From contig LCZK01000009.1 in the NCBI GenBank assembly GCA_001025035.1, positions 310,001 to 374,000 of the forward strand: DNA of 64,000 nucleotides. Reading direction: 5' to 3'. The notes under the pieces are model-generated. The model had not been told where the DNA came from. It was given only the letters and a program-made list of their open reading frames with translations, and made no database searches. Positions within the stretch are counted from its first letter, which is position 1. Each line of letters starts with the position of its first letter. This document shows, in pieces, positions 51,166 through 60,027 of this stretch. Origin of the DNA: Actinobacteria bacterium IMCC26207. GTDB lineage: Bacteria; Actinomycetota; Acidimicrobiia; Acidimicrobiales; Microtrichaceae. The position numbers were made by a program, and so were the translations under genes.

Positions 51166-52437
51166 GTGGCTATGTCACGAATCGGCGCTGACCCTGTTGC
51201 ACTGCGACACCTTGGCGTCACCCTGACACGCCTTGCGGATCAAGCTGAACTCAGCGCTACCTCACTTGATCGCCGGGTACGCCAGAGCAGTTGGCGCGGC
51301 CGCTATGCAGATGAGTTTCTCCGAGATTGGCAGCGAACCCAGCAGCCCCAGCTTCGAGCAATTGCCAAGGCCTGTTCTCTGGGCTCAACGCACCTGAAGC
51401 AGCAGGCCGAACAGCAAGAAGTTGCCTCGTCACAGGCAGGCAAGGTTGCACAGACCTCGGATTTGCGTAAGCCAGCTCCGTTTCCAACATCTGAACTGCG
51501 GGTGCTCTCCGGCACCCAAATCACAGCCGGAGTACTCGTAGTTGGCATTACGCACAATCTGTCTATTCAACACTTTGAGCATGAGCGCGTAACTGTTACA
51601 AGTACTGAGCGTAACCAGGCAGGCCTAGCAGCAACCTCGGGTACCTCTGTCTGGATTGGATCCTCAGGTGCTGCACTCGGGGCAAGCCTGCGCGCTCAGG
51701 TTGCAGTAGCTCAGGTCACTCGCCGCGAATTCTCCACAACGGAAAAAGACCTTCTCCCCACGCTGGCTCTGATCGAAGCCCAAGCAGCGATTCGACGAAC
51801 AGTCGCCGCAAACATCAGGCTTCCGGGCCTAGGTCTGCGCGCACGGACAGAGGAACTCACTGAACTCAGCCTGACTGCGCAGGGAACAGCCTCTCTAGCG
51901 GCCTCTCTGGGGGCACAGGGGGTACTTCGGGGCGGCGGAAGTTTTAGGTTCGGCCGCAGCGAGCATGCACAGGTTCTTGAACTCGAAGGCACGACAGCCT
52001 CGCTCCTATCGGCCCAGTTACTCCAACGTTTTCGCTTGGCTTCTGTCGGCGACGGTGGCACCGAAATTCGGTTGTCTCGCCTGCGAATCGAGATTCCAGA
52101 CCAGGCCCTTCATAGTGCTGATGTCATTGTGAGCACGACGAGCACCGACGGTCATCGGGAGCTACGCAGCCTGAGCAACCTGGACTTGTCCGAACCTGGC
52201 ACCATTCGTTGTGTTGAGCACGTGAGAGCTGCAGTGGATCAGCTTCGACAGGGAGATGTTGACGCAGCGATGCACACACTCTCCGAGCTTGAACTTCCGG
52301 TTGGCGAATCCCTGAGCCGATCAGCGGAGTTTGCAGTGAGCGAACATACCGGCATTTTTGGGGCAAGCGTTGGAGCAGGCATCGGCCTTGGAGTCTCTGC
52401 AGATGGCGGCTTTCAACAGCTCAAATTAGTGAACTAA
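51166..52437 (+). CDS. WXG100-like N terminus with large unknown C-terminal region
   Basis: A 423-residue protein with GTG 51166 or ATG 51172 as start. Residues 1-90 look like a WXG100/ESX helical hairpin: helix, W43-R-G45 in QSSWRGRYADEFLRDWQ, second helix rich in Q/A/K. The remaining 330 residues are unrecognised: beta-rich stretches with repeated Leu/Thr/Ala (QITAGVLVVGITHNLSIQHFEHERV, ELTELSLTAQGTASLAASLGAQGVLRGGGSF) and Gly-rich SVGAGIGLGVSADGG at the end. Polymorphic toxins delivered by type VII secretion have this plan, but no immunity gene or EccC is nearby, so this is a suggestion only. Confidence 0.6.
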   Translation: MAMSRIGADPVALRHLGVTLTRLADQAELSATSLDRRVRQSSWRGRYADEFLRDWQRTQQPQLRAIAKACSLGSTHLKQQAEQQEVASSQAGKVAQTSDLRKPAPFPTSELRVLSGTQITAGVLVVGITHNLSIQHFEHERVTVTSTERNQAGLAATSGTSVWIGSSGAALGASLRAQVAVAQVTRREFSTTEKDLLPTLALIEAQAAIRRTVAANIRLPGLGLRARTEELTELSLTAQGTASLAASLGAQGVLRGGGSFRFGRSEHAQVLELEGTTASLLSAQLLQRFRLASVGDGGTEIRLSRLRIEIPDQALHSADVIVSTTSTDGHRELRSLSNLDLSEPGTIRCVEHVRAAVDQLRQGDVDAAMHTLSELELPVGESLSRSAEFAVSEHTGIFGASVGAGIGLGVSADGGFQQLKLVN

Positions 52438-52442
52438 GTGCA

Positions 52443-53066
52443 CTAGGTCAGGAGCAACTGACTGGCCCGCTCTAGCTTTGGCATCACCGAGGTATCGGGC
52501 TCTACCCCAGAAATCCAGCTGACGAGGGCAGCAAGCCACACATCGCTCAGCAGGTCGATCCTCATCAGTTCCCGCTCAGGGTCCTCGCCGTTTGCCATTC
52601 CCTCTGGGCCCAAAGCATCACTAATAATTCGACGCATCAGAACCCGAGTCTCTGCAACGGCCGGTGCGATCTCTTGGTTGCCAGATACCAATGCACGAAT
52701 CATTGCGATGGTTATTTGTGGTTGGCGTTGCAGTGCTCGATTCGATCGACGAAGCACATCAATCACCCGCTGTACCGGATCAGTTCCCTCTGCCGGACGT
52801 ACTGCTAAGCGATCAGCAAGACCCTCAATATCTGCAATCATCACCGAGACCAGCAGATACTCCTTTGATGGGAAGTACCGGTACAAGGTTCCCAAGGCCA
52901 CCTCTGCTCGCTGCGCTACCTCTCGCATCTGCACGGCATCCCACCCACCTTCGAGGGCTAGCTGTGCAGTGACCGCGAGCATGCGCGTTAGCCGCGCATT
53001 CTGCGACTGCGTCAAAGTTGTTGCGTCTGATGACACCTTTTCCCCCACCCCATTGCGACTCGGCAA
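52443..53066 (-). CDS. kstR: TetR-family regulator, KstR-like
   Basis: A 207-residue TetR regulator. The helix-turn-helix region GGWDAVQMREVAQRAEVALGTLYRYFPSKEYLLVSVM is very close to what I recall of mycobacterial KstR (GGYEAVQMRAVADRADVAVGTLYRYFPSK), and the ligand domain shares RSNRALQRQPQITIAMIRALV and SDVWLAALVSWISG. KstR is the repressor of the steroid-degradation genes and is released by steroid-derived CoA thioesters. The KstR-type sites found elsewhere in this window support the assignment. GTG 53036 is an alternative start. It lies 19 bases downstream of the ThDP-fold gene; no KstR box was seen immediately before it. Confidence 0.85.
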   Translation of the reverse strand: MPSRNGVGEKVSSDATTLTQSQNARLTRMLAVTAQLALEGGWDAVQMREVAQRAEVALGTLYRYFPSKEYLLVSVMIADIEGLADRLAVRPAEGTDPVQRVIDVLRRSNRALQRQPQITIAMIRALVSGNQEIAPAVAETRVLMRRIISDALGPEGMANGEDPERELMRIDLLSDVWLAALVSWISGVEPDTSVMPKLERASQLLLT

Positions 53067-53085
53067 CGATCATACGAGAAGCAGT

Positions 53086-54399
53086 TCACGACAGGCTCTC
53101 AATCGGCCAAGCAATCAACTCACCGGCTACTCGCTCGATGTCTTCGATGGCGTCAAGGTTGACGGGCACCTCGTCGATTCGCACATGTTCAGCGGCGAGT
53201 TGGGCCTGAAGAACCTCAATGTGCGCAGCGGAGTTCGACAGGGTTCCCTCTGGGCCCCACAGTTGCAGGGAAACTGGCTGGTTGAGTTCTTCGGCCAATT
53301 CGAGCAACTCTGCGGTGACATCATCGAGTCCGTCTATTCCGCCGATCTGATCGCTCACAGCAAAGTAGGGGCGAGCCTCAAGGCTGCAGACCAATGCAGC
53401 TGCGGCGGCAAACCCCGGGGTGAAACTGGCCGGAATGCAGATGTTTCCGGGAAACGAGGTAGGAAAGCTGCGGGCCAGCCAGAACCCGGCCGCACCAGGG
53501 TCTGCAACAACTGTGCCACCCTCGGGTAACAGGCCGGCCATGTGTAGTGCGGCACGGGGAGGCGTGAGCGGAACTACCTCAGACTCATAGAGCGGAGTAA
53601 TCACGGATCGCAGTAGTTCATAGGCGCCGGGGCGTTGCGGTAGTGATCTGCTTGGCGGCCAGGCCGTTGTCAGAGCATGAAGTTGGCCAGGTGGGACCTC
53701 TTGTGTAACAAAGCCATCGAGCAACTGCGGCGGAGTCTCCGCGGGGTCGATACCACTCAATATGAGGATCTCTGCCTGATCGATACCCGTGCACTCGGCA
53801 TCGCGTTGCTGCAAACCAAAGGTTCCAAAGTGGAAGGGACTATCCCACCGTTCCACACCCTTTGCTCCCCAACTCGTCACGATCCCGCAGCCAGCGCTCC
53901 TCGCAAAGTCGCGGACCCCATCAAGGGCATTGGCACGGATTACTCCGGGGCCCACCAGGATCAACATGTTGAGGGCAGCTAAGGAAGGGTCGAGCGTCAG
54001 CACAGGAACTCGCTCCACCTGCCGAGTAGGTGCAAGGTCTGTTGGAACTAGCTCGTTCAGATCTAGATCAAGATGCAGTGCCAGTGTCCCGGGCAGGAGC
54101 ATCCCAGGAGGGTCAACTAGCGCATCGAGTAACTCAACTGCGCTGCTGACTCTCTGAAGCGGGGCTAGGCCTCCGGGACTTGAAGAGAGATGAAGGATCG
54201 GCCCATCCAGTAGCGCTGCACCTAGGCGGCCGCTGCCGTCGTGATGGCCGAGCCGACCGTCAGCATCGGCCAACAACACTGCCAAGTCCGGATTACTTAC
54301 CGGTACCTGCTGAAGATTGGCTAGCGGCTGGCCATAGACACGTTGCACACCCAACGACCGGAGCCGTTCTTCAAGGGCATCAGCGATTGTGCGAGTCAT
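53086..54399 (-). CDS. Degenerate ThDP-fold protein (acetolactate synthase/MenD-like layout)
   Basis: A 437-residue protein with the three-domain order of thiamine-diphosphate enzymes: a PYR-like N terminus (RTIADALEERLRSLGVQRVYGQP), a central Rossmann domain (LNMLILVGPGVIRANALDGVRDFARSAGCGIVTSWGAKGV) and a PP-like C terminus (GGTVVADPGAAGFWLARSFPT...YFAVSDQIGGIDGLDDVTAELLELAEEL). The usual catalytic Glu near residue 50 is not evident, and the cofactor motif GDGS...N is replaced by SDQIGG. It is therefore probably not a normal ThDP catalyst. ATG 54399 overlaps the DUF3097 stop (ATGA). The open frame to 54510 lies inside DUF3097. Function unknown. Confidence 0.7.
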   Translation of the reverse strand: MTRTIADALEERLRSLGVQRVYGQPLANLQQVPVSNPDLAVLLADADGRLGHHDGSGRLGAALLDGPILHLSSSPGGLAPLQRVSSAVELLDALVDPPGMLLPGTLALHLDLDLNELVPTDLAPTRQVERVPVLTLDPSLAALNMLILVGPGVIRANALDGVRDFARSAGCGIVTSWGAKGVERWDSPFHFGTFGLQQRDAECTGIDQAEILILSGIDPAETPPQLLDGFVTQEVPPGQLHALTTAWPPSRSLPQRPGAYELLRSVITPLYESEVVPLTPPRAALHMAGLLPEGGTVVADPGAAGFWLARSFPTSFPGNICIPASFTPGFAAAAALVCSLEARPYFAVSDQIGGIDGLDDVTAELLELAEELNQPVSLQLWGPEGTLSNSAAHIEVLQAQLAAEHVRIDEVPVNLDAIEDIERVAGELIAWPIESLS

Positions 54400-55238
54400 G
54401 GGGAGTCCTCTAGTGGGGGTGCGAGCATATCGAGCGCCTGTTCTACTGCGCCTACCAACTCGGGTTCCAAGTCGGCAAATGTGTTCACTGCCGACAGCAC
54501 CCGCTTCCACCCCTCAGTCGTTGATCCCCAACCCAATCGCTTGCAGATCCCCGCTTTAAACTCTTCTCCCTTTGGGACCTCTGGCCAAGAGTCGATTCCT
54601 AGGGAGCGAGGGCGCACACATTGCCAGATGTCCACATAGGGGTGACCCAGAATCAACACGTTGGGGTCACGAATCTGTTGAGTAATACGGGTCTCTTTCG
54701 AGCCCGGCACTAAGTGATCAACAAGAATTGCCAGCCGGGCATCTGCTCGGGGCGCAAACGCTGCCACTGCTGCGACGAGATCGTCGATTCCGTGCATAGG
54801 TTCAACCACAATGCCAAGTTCTCGCAGTTCGTCACCCCAGACACGTTCAAGAAAGCGCGCATCGTGATCTCCTTCTACCCAGAGCCGAGAAGCCTGAGCA
54901 ACTCGCGCCACCTGCTCAGCAGCAACCACTCCCCCAGCCGCCGAGCGCCGCGTGGCAGGCTCTGACTCTGCTGGGCCACGCCCGGGCCGCACGAGCGTGA
55001 CGGTCTCTCCGTTATGGGCGAAGGATCCTGGGTGATTCTCAAAGGTGTGCCGTCCACCCGAGCGGTCTTGAATCACCACGAGTTGGTCCGTGAACTTGAG
55101 CAGTCTGCCCCGCAGCTGAGTCGAGCGATGCACCAGCATCAGATCGGGGTTAGCCGGAAGCTGCCGGTAGCTCTGGGAAAGACGTTTCGCACCAGACAGT
55201 CCTCCAACGCTGCGGTCAGCGAGGATGTCGTCATCCAT
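54396..55238 (-). CDS. DUF3097 family protein
   Basis: A 280-residue member of the actinobacterial family DUF3097. The RKGETVTLVRP-type strand (NGETVTLVRPGRG), SRLWVEGDHDARFLERVWGDELRELGIVVEPMHGIDDLVAAVAAF, LAILVDHLVPGSKETRI and HPYVDIWQCVRPRSLGIDSWPEVPKGEEFKAGICKRLGW are strongly conserved family blocks. The WVEGDHD...ILVDHL arrangement resembles a Toprim-like acidic site. Function is not known. Start ATG 55238 overlaps the methyltransferase stop by 8 bases; upstream ATGs at 55262 and 55292 are alternatives. Confidence 0.9.
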   Translation of the reverse strand: MDDDILADRSVGGLSGAKRLSQSYRQLPANPDLMLVHRSTQLRGRLLKFTDQLVVIQDRSGGRHTFENHPGSFAHNGETVTLVRPGRGPAESEPATRRSAAGGVVAAEQVARVAQASRLWVEGDHDARFLERVWGDELRELGIVVEPMHGIDDLVAAVAAFAPRADARLAILVDHLVPGSKETRITQQIRDPNVLILGHPYVDIWQCVRPRSLGIDSWPEVPKGEEFKAGICKRLGWGSTTEGWKRVLSAVNTFADLEPELVGAVEQALDMLAPPLEDSP

Positions 55239-56739
55239 ACGAAACCGTCCATTCGCTTCCATCCCAGCCAGCAGATCCGGGGCGCAACCCAAGAGCTAGC
55301 TGACACAGGGTCTGCAGGCCGGGCTCATCAAGCAGAGCAACCTCGGTAATGGTTCCGTTCACTGGGTCTGCTGCAGCAGTAATCGCCCGCCCGAGCGCTG
55401 ACTTCCTGCCGGGAGCATCGGTGCTCATCAGGAGTACCTGCGTGAGCCGTTCTTCCCCGGCCTGATCAGCAAGCAGTAACGACACGGCGGAAGCTTTACC
55501 CAACGCCCGAAAGAGTGTCTCACCGCGCTTCAATCCTGGCCGAGCGGCACTAAACGCACCAGAAAAATCAACTAGGAGGCGGTTCCCAGCGGCATCCATC
55601 ACCGAGTAGCTGAACTCGACTCCTGCTACCTTGACTCCTTCGAGGATGGGACCGAACTGTTCGAACCCGGCCTGAACCAACATGCGCCTTGCTACTTCTT
55701 TTGCCGCTAGACCTTGGCGACGGGCCTGCTCAAACTCATCGTGCTGAGTATCCGCTGATGATGGAATCTGCGGGCCACTGTCTTGGAGCGGCTCGACCAT
55801 CTGGGCTGTGGAAATCCGCTCTCGAGCTTGGCGGACATACCCCGAATCGGTGTCGTATCCGACGTAGTGGCGCTGTGTTTGCAGTGCCGCAATAGCAGTC
55901 GTTCCAGAACCCATAAAGGGGTCGAGGATCAGATCCCCCTTATAGGAATATAAATTGATGAGACGCTCCGGTAACGCAACAGGGAACGGTGCCGGATGGC
56001 CCACGCGCTTTGCTGACTCGGGTGGGATCTCCCACATGTCCAAGGTGGCATCCATGAACTCATCTCGATACATCGTGGATTCATACGGCAACCCTCGACC
56101 CTTGCGTACCTCGGCCGACAGCGGACGATCAAAGCGGCCCTTCGAGGCAATGATCACTCGCTCTGTTAGATCTCGAAGGACCGGATTCGTTGCTCGCTGA
56201 AAGCTGCCCCAAGCACACGAACCGGAAGCACCACGCTGCTTCACCCAAACGACCTCACCACGAAGAAGGAGTCGCAAGTCGTCTTGCAAAATAGCGGTGA
56301 TATCACCGGACAAAGACCGGTAGGGTCGCCTTCCCAGGTTGGCCACATTGACAGCTATGCGCCCGCCCGGTTCGAGCGTGCGAACACATTCAGCAAAGAC
56401 TTCTCGGAGCATCTGCAGATACTCCAGATAGGTCGCGGGAACATGGTCAGCTTGCAGTTCGGTCTCATAGGCCTTGCCGGCAAAGTACGGCGGCGAGGTG
56501 ACTACGAGGGCAACTGAACCGTCCGCAACCTGGGACATCTTGACTGCGGAACCAACAAAAATCTGGTCGATAGCGCGGAGCGAATCGTCATCTGAAACCT
56601 GATCCTCATCCGAGACCTGCGGTGCAGCAAACCTTGCATAAAAATCAGTCGAGTCGTGGCCCTCGCGCTTACCAACGCCAAACTCGGAGGTCGACGTAGA
56701 CCTCCGCTTTTTTGGCTCAGATTCATCGGCTCGTGCCAC
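55231..56739 (-). CDS. DNA methyltransferase (beta class, N4-cytosine or N6-adenine) with C-terminal extension
   Basis: A 502-residue methyltransferase. The catalytic motif VTSPPYF (about residues 80-86) precedes the SAM-binding motif DPFMGSGTTAIAAL (about 270-283), the order of beta-class enzymes; SPPY suits N4-cytosine or N6-adenine methylation of DNA. VGHPAPFPVALPERLI is the conserved motif before the SAM site. The last 170 residues (GFEQFGPILEGVKVAGVEFSYSVMDAAGNRLLVDFSGAF...) form an extra domain I do not recognise, possibly for target recognition. No restriction enzyme gene is adjacent, so it is an orphan. Starts at GTG 56739; operon with DUF3097 and the ThDP-fold gene. Confidence 0.88.
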   Translation of the reverse strand: MARADESEPKKRRSTSTSEFGVGKREGHDSTDFYARFAAPQVSDEDQVSDDDSLRAIDQIFVGSAVKMSQVADGSVALVVTSPPYFAGKAYETELQADHVPATYLEYLQMLREVFAECVRTLEPGGRIAVNVANLGRRPYRSLSGDITAILQDDLRLLLRGEVVWVKQRGASGSCAWGSFQRATNPVLRDLTERVIIASKGRFDRPLSAEVRKGRGLPYESTMYRDEFMDATLDMWEIPPESAKRVGHPAPFPVALPERLINLYSYKGDLILDPFMGSGTTAIAALQTQRHYVGYDTDSGYVRQARERISTAQMVEPLQDSGPQIPSSADTQHDEFEQARRQGLAAKEVARRMLVQAGFEQFGPILEGVKVAGVEFSYSVMDAAGNRLLVDFSGAFSAARPGLKRGETLFRALGKASAVSLLLADQAGEERLTQVLLMSTDAPGRKSALGRAITAAADPVNGTITEVALLDEPGLQTLCQLALGLRPGSAGWDGSEWTVSYG

Positions 56740-56796
56740 AACGACTCCCGTTCAGATCACCTTGACTTTACGGGGCCGTTGCATGGCTCGCTTGAT

Positions 56797-57711
56797 CTAG
56801 TAACGCAGGCCTGGAGTTCTCGTGAAGAACACATCGGTGGCGAGCTGTTGTCCAAGCTTTGTGGCATCCCAACGCTTGGAATTGTTGTTGATCGTTGGAC
56901 CGTCAGCCCAGCCCTTCATGAGAATGATGTTCTCTGCCACGGCACGAATGATCTGTCCGGTCACATGATCAGCCTCGTCCGAAGCAAGCCAGGCAACGAG
57001 TGGTGAGGACACCGATGGGTCCATCCGGTTCCACTCATCCTCGGGTACCTCATCGGCTTCGATAACCGCTGGGGCATTCGGCATGGTTCCTGTGATTCGC
57101 GTTGCAGCTGCAGGGCCGACTGCATTGACAGTCACGCCCATTTTGTACAGTTCCAAGCTCAGGGTCTGGGTCAGGCTGGCGATTGCCGCTTTAGCCGGGG
57201 CGTAATTGGTCTGGCCAAAGTTGCCGGTCAGACCAGCACCTGAGACGGTGTTGATGATACGGCCGTTGACTTTTGCACCCGTCTCTTTGTTGACGTTGCG
57301 CCAATGAACAGCAGCGTGCTTGCAAGGTGCCCACGTACCGCGAAGGTGCACCTTGATGACGGCGTCAAAATCTTCGGGAGTCATGTTGAAGATCGATCCG
57401 TCGCGGACGATTCCGGCGTTGTTGACGAGAATGTCTAGGCGACCGAACTCGTTAACAGCCTGGGCAATCATCTCTCCCGAGGCCTCATAGTCAGAGACAT
57501 CGCCATAGTTCGCAACGGCCTCGCCACCGCGAGCTTTGATGATCTCGACAGTCAGGTCTGCGTCGCGACCAACGCCTTCACCCTTGACAGATCCACCAAG
57601 ATCATTGATGACGACCTTTGCGCCGTGCTTGGCGAGTTCGAGCGCATGGCCTCGGCCGATGCCGTGACCCGCTCCAGTAACGATGGCAACTTTGCCGTCC
57701 AACATACCCAT
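56797..57711 (-). CDS. Short-chain dehydrogenase, Hsd4A-like hydroxyacyl-CoA dehydrogenase
   Basis: A 304-residue SDR. The NAD loop is TGAGHGIGRGH, NNAG occurs in LVNNAGIVRD, and the catalytic Ser/Tyr/Lys are in NTVSGAG and YAPAK. Its overall layout, including VSSPLVAWLASDEADHVTGQIIRA and the C-terminal GWADGPTINNNSKRWD, follows mycobacterial Hsd4A (as I recall it), which oxidises the 22-hydroxy steroid acyl-CoA in side-chain degradation and also belongs to the multifunctional beta-oxidation enzyme family. A steroid role fits the KstR-type elements in the window, although no operator was seen at this gene. Confidence 0.87.
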   Translation of the reverse strand: MGMLDGKVAIVTGAGHGIGRGHALELAKHGAKVVINDLGGSVKGEGVGRDADLTVEIIKARGGEAVANYGDVSDYEASGEMIAQAVNEFGRLDILVNNAGIVRDGSIFNMTPEDFDAVIKVHLRGTWAPCKHAAVHWRNVNKETGAKVNGRIINTVSGAGLTGNFGQTNYAPAKAAIASLTQTLSLELYKMGVTVNAVGPAAATRITGTMPNAPAVIEADEVPEDEWNRMDPSVSSPLVAWLASDEADHVTGQIIRAVAENIILMKGWADGPTINNNSKRWDATKLGQQLATDVFFTRTPGLRY

Positions 57712-57764
57712 GAGTTCTTTCCTCCGTACGGTCCAACACCCGTCAGAGGCTGAGCACCCGAAAC

Positions 57765-57809
57765 GGTGCCCTCTGAGATCTGGCGGGAAGACAGATCTTA
57801 GAGGGCACC
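57765..57809. terminator. Long intergenic hairpin between aquaporin and SDR genes
   Basis: Arms GGTGCCCTCTGAGATCTG (57765-57782) and CAGATCTTAGAGGGCACC (57792-57809) pair at 17 of 18 positions with a 9-base loop. It lies 19 bases after the aquaporin stop on the minus strand; a terminator for that gene is likely, though no U run follows. Confidence 0.6.
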
Positions 57810-57828
57810 TGGGTTATTCACGAAAATG

Positions 57829-58635
57829 CTAAGCGAGTTCGACGCCCTCGGCCTCAGACTCACCGGTCTGCGCTTCGTCGCCACCGGTTGCGAGCTTCCA
57901 GATCAAAGCACCAATCACACCGCCAGCAATGGGGGCCACAATGAACAGCCAGAGTTGTCCAAGAGCGGTTCCACCCTCGAATAGGGCTGGGCCGAGCGAG
58001 CGAGCGGGGTTGACGCTGGTGTTGGTGATAGGAATGCTAATCAGGTGGATCAGCGTCAGCATCAGGCCGATGCCAATAGCTGCCTGAGCCTTTGATGCTG
58101 CCTTGGTGGTGACACCAAGAATCACGATGATGAACAATGCAGTAAGGACAACTTCTGCAATTGCAGCACCTGCAAGGTTGTAAAAGATGCGACCGTTCTG
58201 CTGACCATAAGCATTCGAGGCAAACGAACCTTGGTCGATCTTGAACCCACCTGGCTTAGATGTCTGGATTGACCACAAGACTGCTACCGCAGCAATGGCA
58301 CCGAGGCACTGCACGATGACGTAGGCGGGAACGTCTTTCCATTCAAAGCGCTTTGCTGTGGCAAGCCCAAAGGAGACTGCCGGGTTGAAGTGGCCACCAG
58401 AAACGTGGCCAAAGGCATAGGCGCCACACAAGACGGTCAGGCCGAAGGCAAAGCTCACACCGAGGTAGCCAATGCCAAAGTCAGTCACCGTGGTCACACC
58501 AATGTCTACGCCGCCGATGCCGACCTTGCCGGTGGTTGGGGCGAGTGCCCGAGCGGCGAAAATTGCGGAACCGCAACCTCCGAGTACGAGTAGGAACGTG
58601 CCAAGAAACTCAGCACCAAGCTTTTTTGCCAACAT
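57829..58635 (-). CDS. aqpZ: Aquaporin Z-type water channel (MIP family)
   Basis: A 268-residue membrane channel with six helices and two half-helices bearing NPA motifs (HFNPAVS near residue 84, SVNPARS near residue 208). The selectivity filter residues seen are the Phe in SFAFGLTVL, the His in TLIHLISIP and the Arg in NPARS, the pattern of water-selective AqpZ rather than glycerol facilitators. The C-terminal tail is acidic (GGDEAQTGESEAEGVELA). It is a single gene, flanked by a hairpin downstream. Confidence 0.93.
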   Translation of the reverse strand: MLAKKLGAEFLGTFLLVLGGCGSAIFAARALAPTTGKVGIGGVDIGVTTVTDFGIGYLGVSFAFGLTVLCGAYAFGHVSGGHFNPAVSFGLATAKRFEWKDVPAYVIVQCLGAIAAVAVLWSIQTSKPGGFKIDQGSFASNAYGQQNGRIFYNLAGAAIAEVVLTALFIIVILGVTTKAASKAQAAIGIGLMLTLIHLISIPITNTSVNPARSLGPALFEGGTALGQLWLFIVAPIAGGVIGALIWKLATGGDEAQTGESEAEGVELA

Positions 58636-58760
58636 ATGTCTCCTCTTCAGTGACAGATTCGATCGTCAACACGCCACGCAAAACATTCACGCAACAGACC
58701 GAAATGTAGTTGGCAGCCTCAGCTAAGGCGCGGAGCTTCAGGCAGAAAATGCTTCCGGGA

Positions 58761-60011
58761 CTAGGTCAGCGAAGAGTTGATTTCGGTACGCACTTGTCTA
58801 CCCGTAATGCGCAGGTTGCCGCGATCATCCATGCAGCCCACATCCCCCGTCCGCAAGAAGCCATCGGAATCAAATGCGGCGGCCGCATGAGTGCTATCGA
58901 CATAGCCCAGCATCATCTGCGGAGCGCGAACTCGCAGCTCCCCTTCAGACTCATCGGCCACCATGGTGTTGTCGGCTCGAAATAAACGAACCTCGACCCC
59001 AGTTGCGGGCTTTCCATCGGTGCAGGCAAGCTCGCTAGGGGAATCACTCAGGTCAGCGAGCGTCAGCATGGGCGCTTCTACTAATCCGTAGCCGCCGAGC
59101 ACCGGCACATCAAACAAGGCGCGCACCTCTTCAACTAGATCAGCTGTCTTCTGCGAATCCCAGCCGATGAAGGCCCGAACGTCGCCAAAAATAGGATGCA
59201 AGACTGATCGCTGAGCGTCAACGTAGGCCTGATGAAACTTCGAACCAGACCCAGCAAGCGTGACGTTCTCCCGTGCGAGCACCTCAATGGACTCCTGTGG
59301 GTGAAAGGAGTCGACCAAAATATTGGAACAGCCTGACAGCAGGCTCGCAAACAGCCAGAGCATTCCGCTGATCTGCGAAACCTCTCCGACCAGAGCATTG
59401 CGATCTCTGCCAATCAAACCAAAGCGCAGCGATACGGCTCGTGCTGCGGCAATCAGAGACAAGTCACTGTGGATGACCCCTTTGCTCTGACCTTCGGTCC
59501 CCTCAGTAAAGAAGATCCAACTCGGATCAGGCAGGTCTTCCACAGAGACCTCAGCTAGCGGTTCGAGCACTGCAGGATCGCCCTGCGGCAGCGCCCCATG
59601 AGCAATCAGCAGACGCAGTGAGCCATTGGTCTGAGCGAGTTCGGTTGCCATCTGTTCGTAGTCGAAACCATTCCACATCGAGGGGACCACGAGTAGTTGA
59701 GCCTGCACCTGCGAAGTCATGTACGCAAGTTCCGAATCCCTACAATCCGGCGAGATTGGATTTTGGATTGCACCAAGACGACTCAGCGCCGCTGCGAGGA
59801 CGAGGGATTCAATCCAAGTCGGCAACTGCCAAGAGACCACGTGACCTGCACGGACTCCTGCGGAATGCAGACCGGCCGCAGCGCGTTCCGCCTCGGTCCA
59901 GAACTCAGCGAACGTCAGCGTCCGCATATCTTCGTCCACCATCATCAGTGCATCCGGGGTTGCATTCACCCGCTGCTCCATCAGTTTCCAAAGGGTTCGC
60001 CCGTGCAACAT
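58761..60011 (-). CDS. Truncated, degenerate acyl-CoA ligase-like protein
   Basis: A 416-residue protein of the ANL fold that stops where the C-terminal lid domain (about 100 residues) should begin: it ends RTGDVGCMDDRGNLRITGRQVRTEINSSLT, right after the hinge. I checked the other frames downstream and saw no continuation. The P-loop reads FFTEGTEGQSKGVIH instead of TSGTTGxPKG, so nucleotide binding is doubtful. It still has GGYGLVEAP and the N-terminal domain. It may be a decayed ligase or a catalytically inactive relative. It lies 146 bases downstream of the cyclase-family gene on the same strand. Confidence 0.75.
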   Translation of the reverse strand: MLHGRTLWKLMEQRVNATPDALMMVDEDMRTLTFAEFWTEAERAAAGLHSAGVRAGHVVSWQLPTWIESLVLAAALSRLGAIQNPISPDCRDSELAYMTSQVQAQLLVVPSMWNGFDYEQMATELAQTNGSLRLLIAHGALPQGDPAVLEPLAEVSVEDLPDPSWIFFTEGTEGQSKGVIHSDLSLIAAARAVSLRFGLIGRDRNALVGEVSQISGMLWLFASLLSGCSNILVDSFHPQESIEVLARENVTLAGSGSKFHQAYVDAQRSVLHPIFGDVRAFIGWDSQKTADLVEEVRALFDVPVLGGYGLVEAPMLTLADLSDSPSELACTDGKPATGVEVRLFRADNTMVADESEGELRVRAPQMMLGYVDSTHAAAAFDSDGFLRTGDVGCMDDRGNLRITGRQVRTEINSSLT

Positions 60012-60027
60012 CTGTGTTTCCCTTACT

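Noticed and set aside
52443..53066. MftR, the mycofactocin TetR regulator
   Set aside because: It is far from mftA, and its helix-turn-helix and ligand domain match KstR as I recall it much better; KstR-type sites are present.
53086..54399. MenD or acetolactate synthase
   Set aside because: The catalytic Glu and the GDG cofactor motif are not seen, and no menaquinone or branched-chain genes are nearby.
58761..60011. Frameshift that hides a full-length ligase
   Set aside because: Translations of the other frames downstream of 58761 show no ligase C-terminal motifs such as the Gly-Gly-Glu-Asn segment.
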